Shown here in pieces: positions 63,411 through 64,000 of a stretch of 64,000 nt of DNA. The translations under genes and the position numbers were made by a program. How positions within the stretch are numbered: the first letter of the stretch is position 1; every line of letters starts with the position of its first letter. This stretch comes from Axinella damicornis (Eukaryota > Porifera > Demospongiae > Axinellida > Axinellidae): NCBI GenBank assembly GCA_963931865.1, contig OZ007507.1, positions 2,464,783 to 2,528,782 on the forward strand, written 5' to 3'. The notes beneath the pieces are model-generated. The model was not told where the DNA came from. It saw nothing but the letters and a program-made list of their open reading frames with translations, and did not search any database.

Positions 63411-64000
63411 CTGTACACACCATGGTTACCTTATAAGATGGGAAGGACTGTAGTTGTATGTTAGCCTATGCTTATACCCACGTTCTTACATGCAATGCGA
63501 AAGCAGCGTCCTTGGGCAGAGTTGTGAGCATGTATAAATTCTAAATCTGATTTTTGATGTCCACCATTTTTTGTCTGATTTTTTCATTTGCATAACCAAA
63601 ACCACAAAAACAAAAATCATAAATTCGTCCGTGAATTCTGAAGAGAGCCGTCAAAGAATCCCTTCACAACAGTGACAAGACTGGCTCCACCACTATGTTG
63701 ACAAGTACATAACAGTGCTCTCTTGGGGCATTTTTCTTTCTTTCATTTACTGTCTTGTATCTGCATGTCCAATTCACATTATGCAATATGTCAGTAAGGA
63801 GATAGTCAGAAATTATAAATACGGGCCTTGGGAATATGGCTATGCGGACAGCAATAGTACACATGACTGTGTACTTTGCGTAATCCTGTGCTGTTGCTAT
63901 GACGTCTCCCATCCCCATCATTAGTTTTCAATTTTCATCACTTACAGGAACCCCTGGGCTGCCCTTCTCAGAACACAGAGAAACTTACTATTACATGTGT
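63070..64000 (+). CDS. Possible 5' exons of a + strand gene running off the edge
   Basis: Exon 1 candidate 63070-63105 reads M-D-I-G-D-V-A-A-M-T-T-K and ends at a consensus donor AAG|GTAAGA. Exon 2 candidate starts at 63948 after a strong acceptor (T-T-A-C-A-G) and stays open in the matching phase to the window end, reading E-P-L-G-C-P-S-Q-N-T-E-K. The frame is also open upstream of 63070 to 62866, so the start is uncertain. The product is not recognised. It would run antisense over the first intron and exon of the HCFC1R1-like gene. Confidence 0.3.

Overview
The window looks like nuclear DNA of an early-branching metazoan, most likely a sponge. The support is animal genes with introns of about 50 to 900 bp (a GPR157-type receptor and an HCFC1R1-like nuclear protein), tRNA-derived SINEs, MITEs and Crypton or LINE debris. 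There is no bacterial operon structure. The species assignment is inference; no marker gene is present.

Layout. From 1 to 55.2 kb there is a head-to-tail array of seven copies of one gene, all on the + strand. Copy 1 ends at 1751 (its 5' end is outside the window), copy 2 is 5412-8843, copy 3 is 14207-17872, copy 4 is a broken copy at 21755-25230, copy 5 is 30649-34788, copy 6 is 38441-42010 and copy 7 is 51425-55162. Each full copy has one uninterrupted coding exon of 3.4 to 4.1 kb. The product has a signal peptide, a right-handed beta-helix made of Chlamydia-Pmp-like repeats (F-x-N-N-S-A followed by G-G-A-I), a cysteine-rich juxtamembrane domain, about eight to ten membrane segments and a cytosolic tail ending Y-G-A-F. 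The beta-helix repeat number differs in every copy (5, 8, 6, 12, 7 and 9 for copies 2 to 7), while the membrane half is nearly invariant.

The spacers are themselves repeated. Each carries a conserved leader-exon-like block ending in a splice donor, and a tRNA-like relic. Copies 3 and 4 plus their flanks (about 10.1-26.3 kb) match copies 5 and 6 plus flanks (about 26.4-42.1 kb), so a two-gene block of about 16.3 kb was duplicated. Comparing paralogous spacers exposes later insertions: a CpG-rich 1.16-kb segment, foldback elements, a SINE with a LINE-like fragment, and a TA-flanked 671-bp mariner-type element.

Between copies 6 and 7 is a separate 7-kb island bounded by related sequence (about 42.4-43.8 and 48.05-49.0 kb). 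It holds an intron-free gene for a HEPN-domain protein of the RiboL-PSP type (46401-47426). A decayed fragment of the same gene lies at 59.2-59.65 kb.

The last 8 kb is ordinary gene territory: a three-exon GPR157-like GPCR on + (56607-58435, with an apparent one-base frameshift before its tail), a six-exon acidic nuclear protein resembling HCFC1R1 on - (59814-63410, 5' end incomplete), and a possible first exon pair of a + strand gene running off the right edge.

The array genes probably act as a family of variable cell-surface proteins sharing one membrane module. A role in recognition or immunity is a hypothesis from architecture and copy variation, not something the sequence proves.
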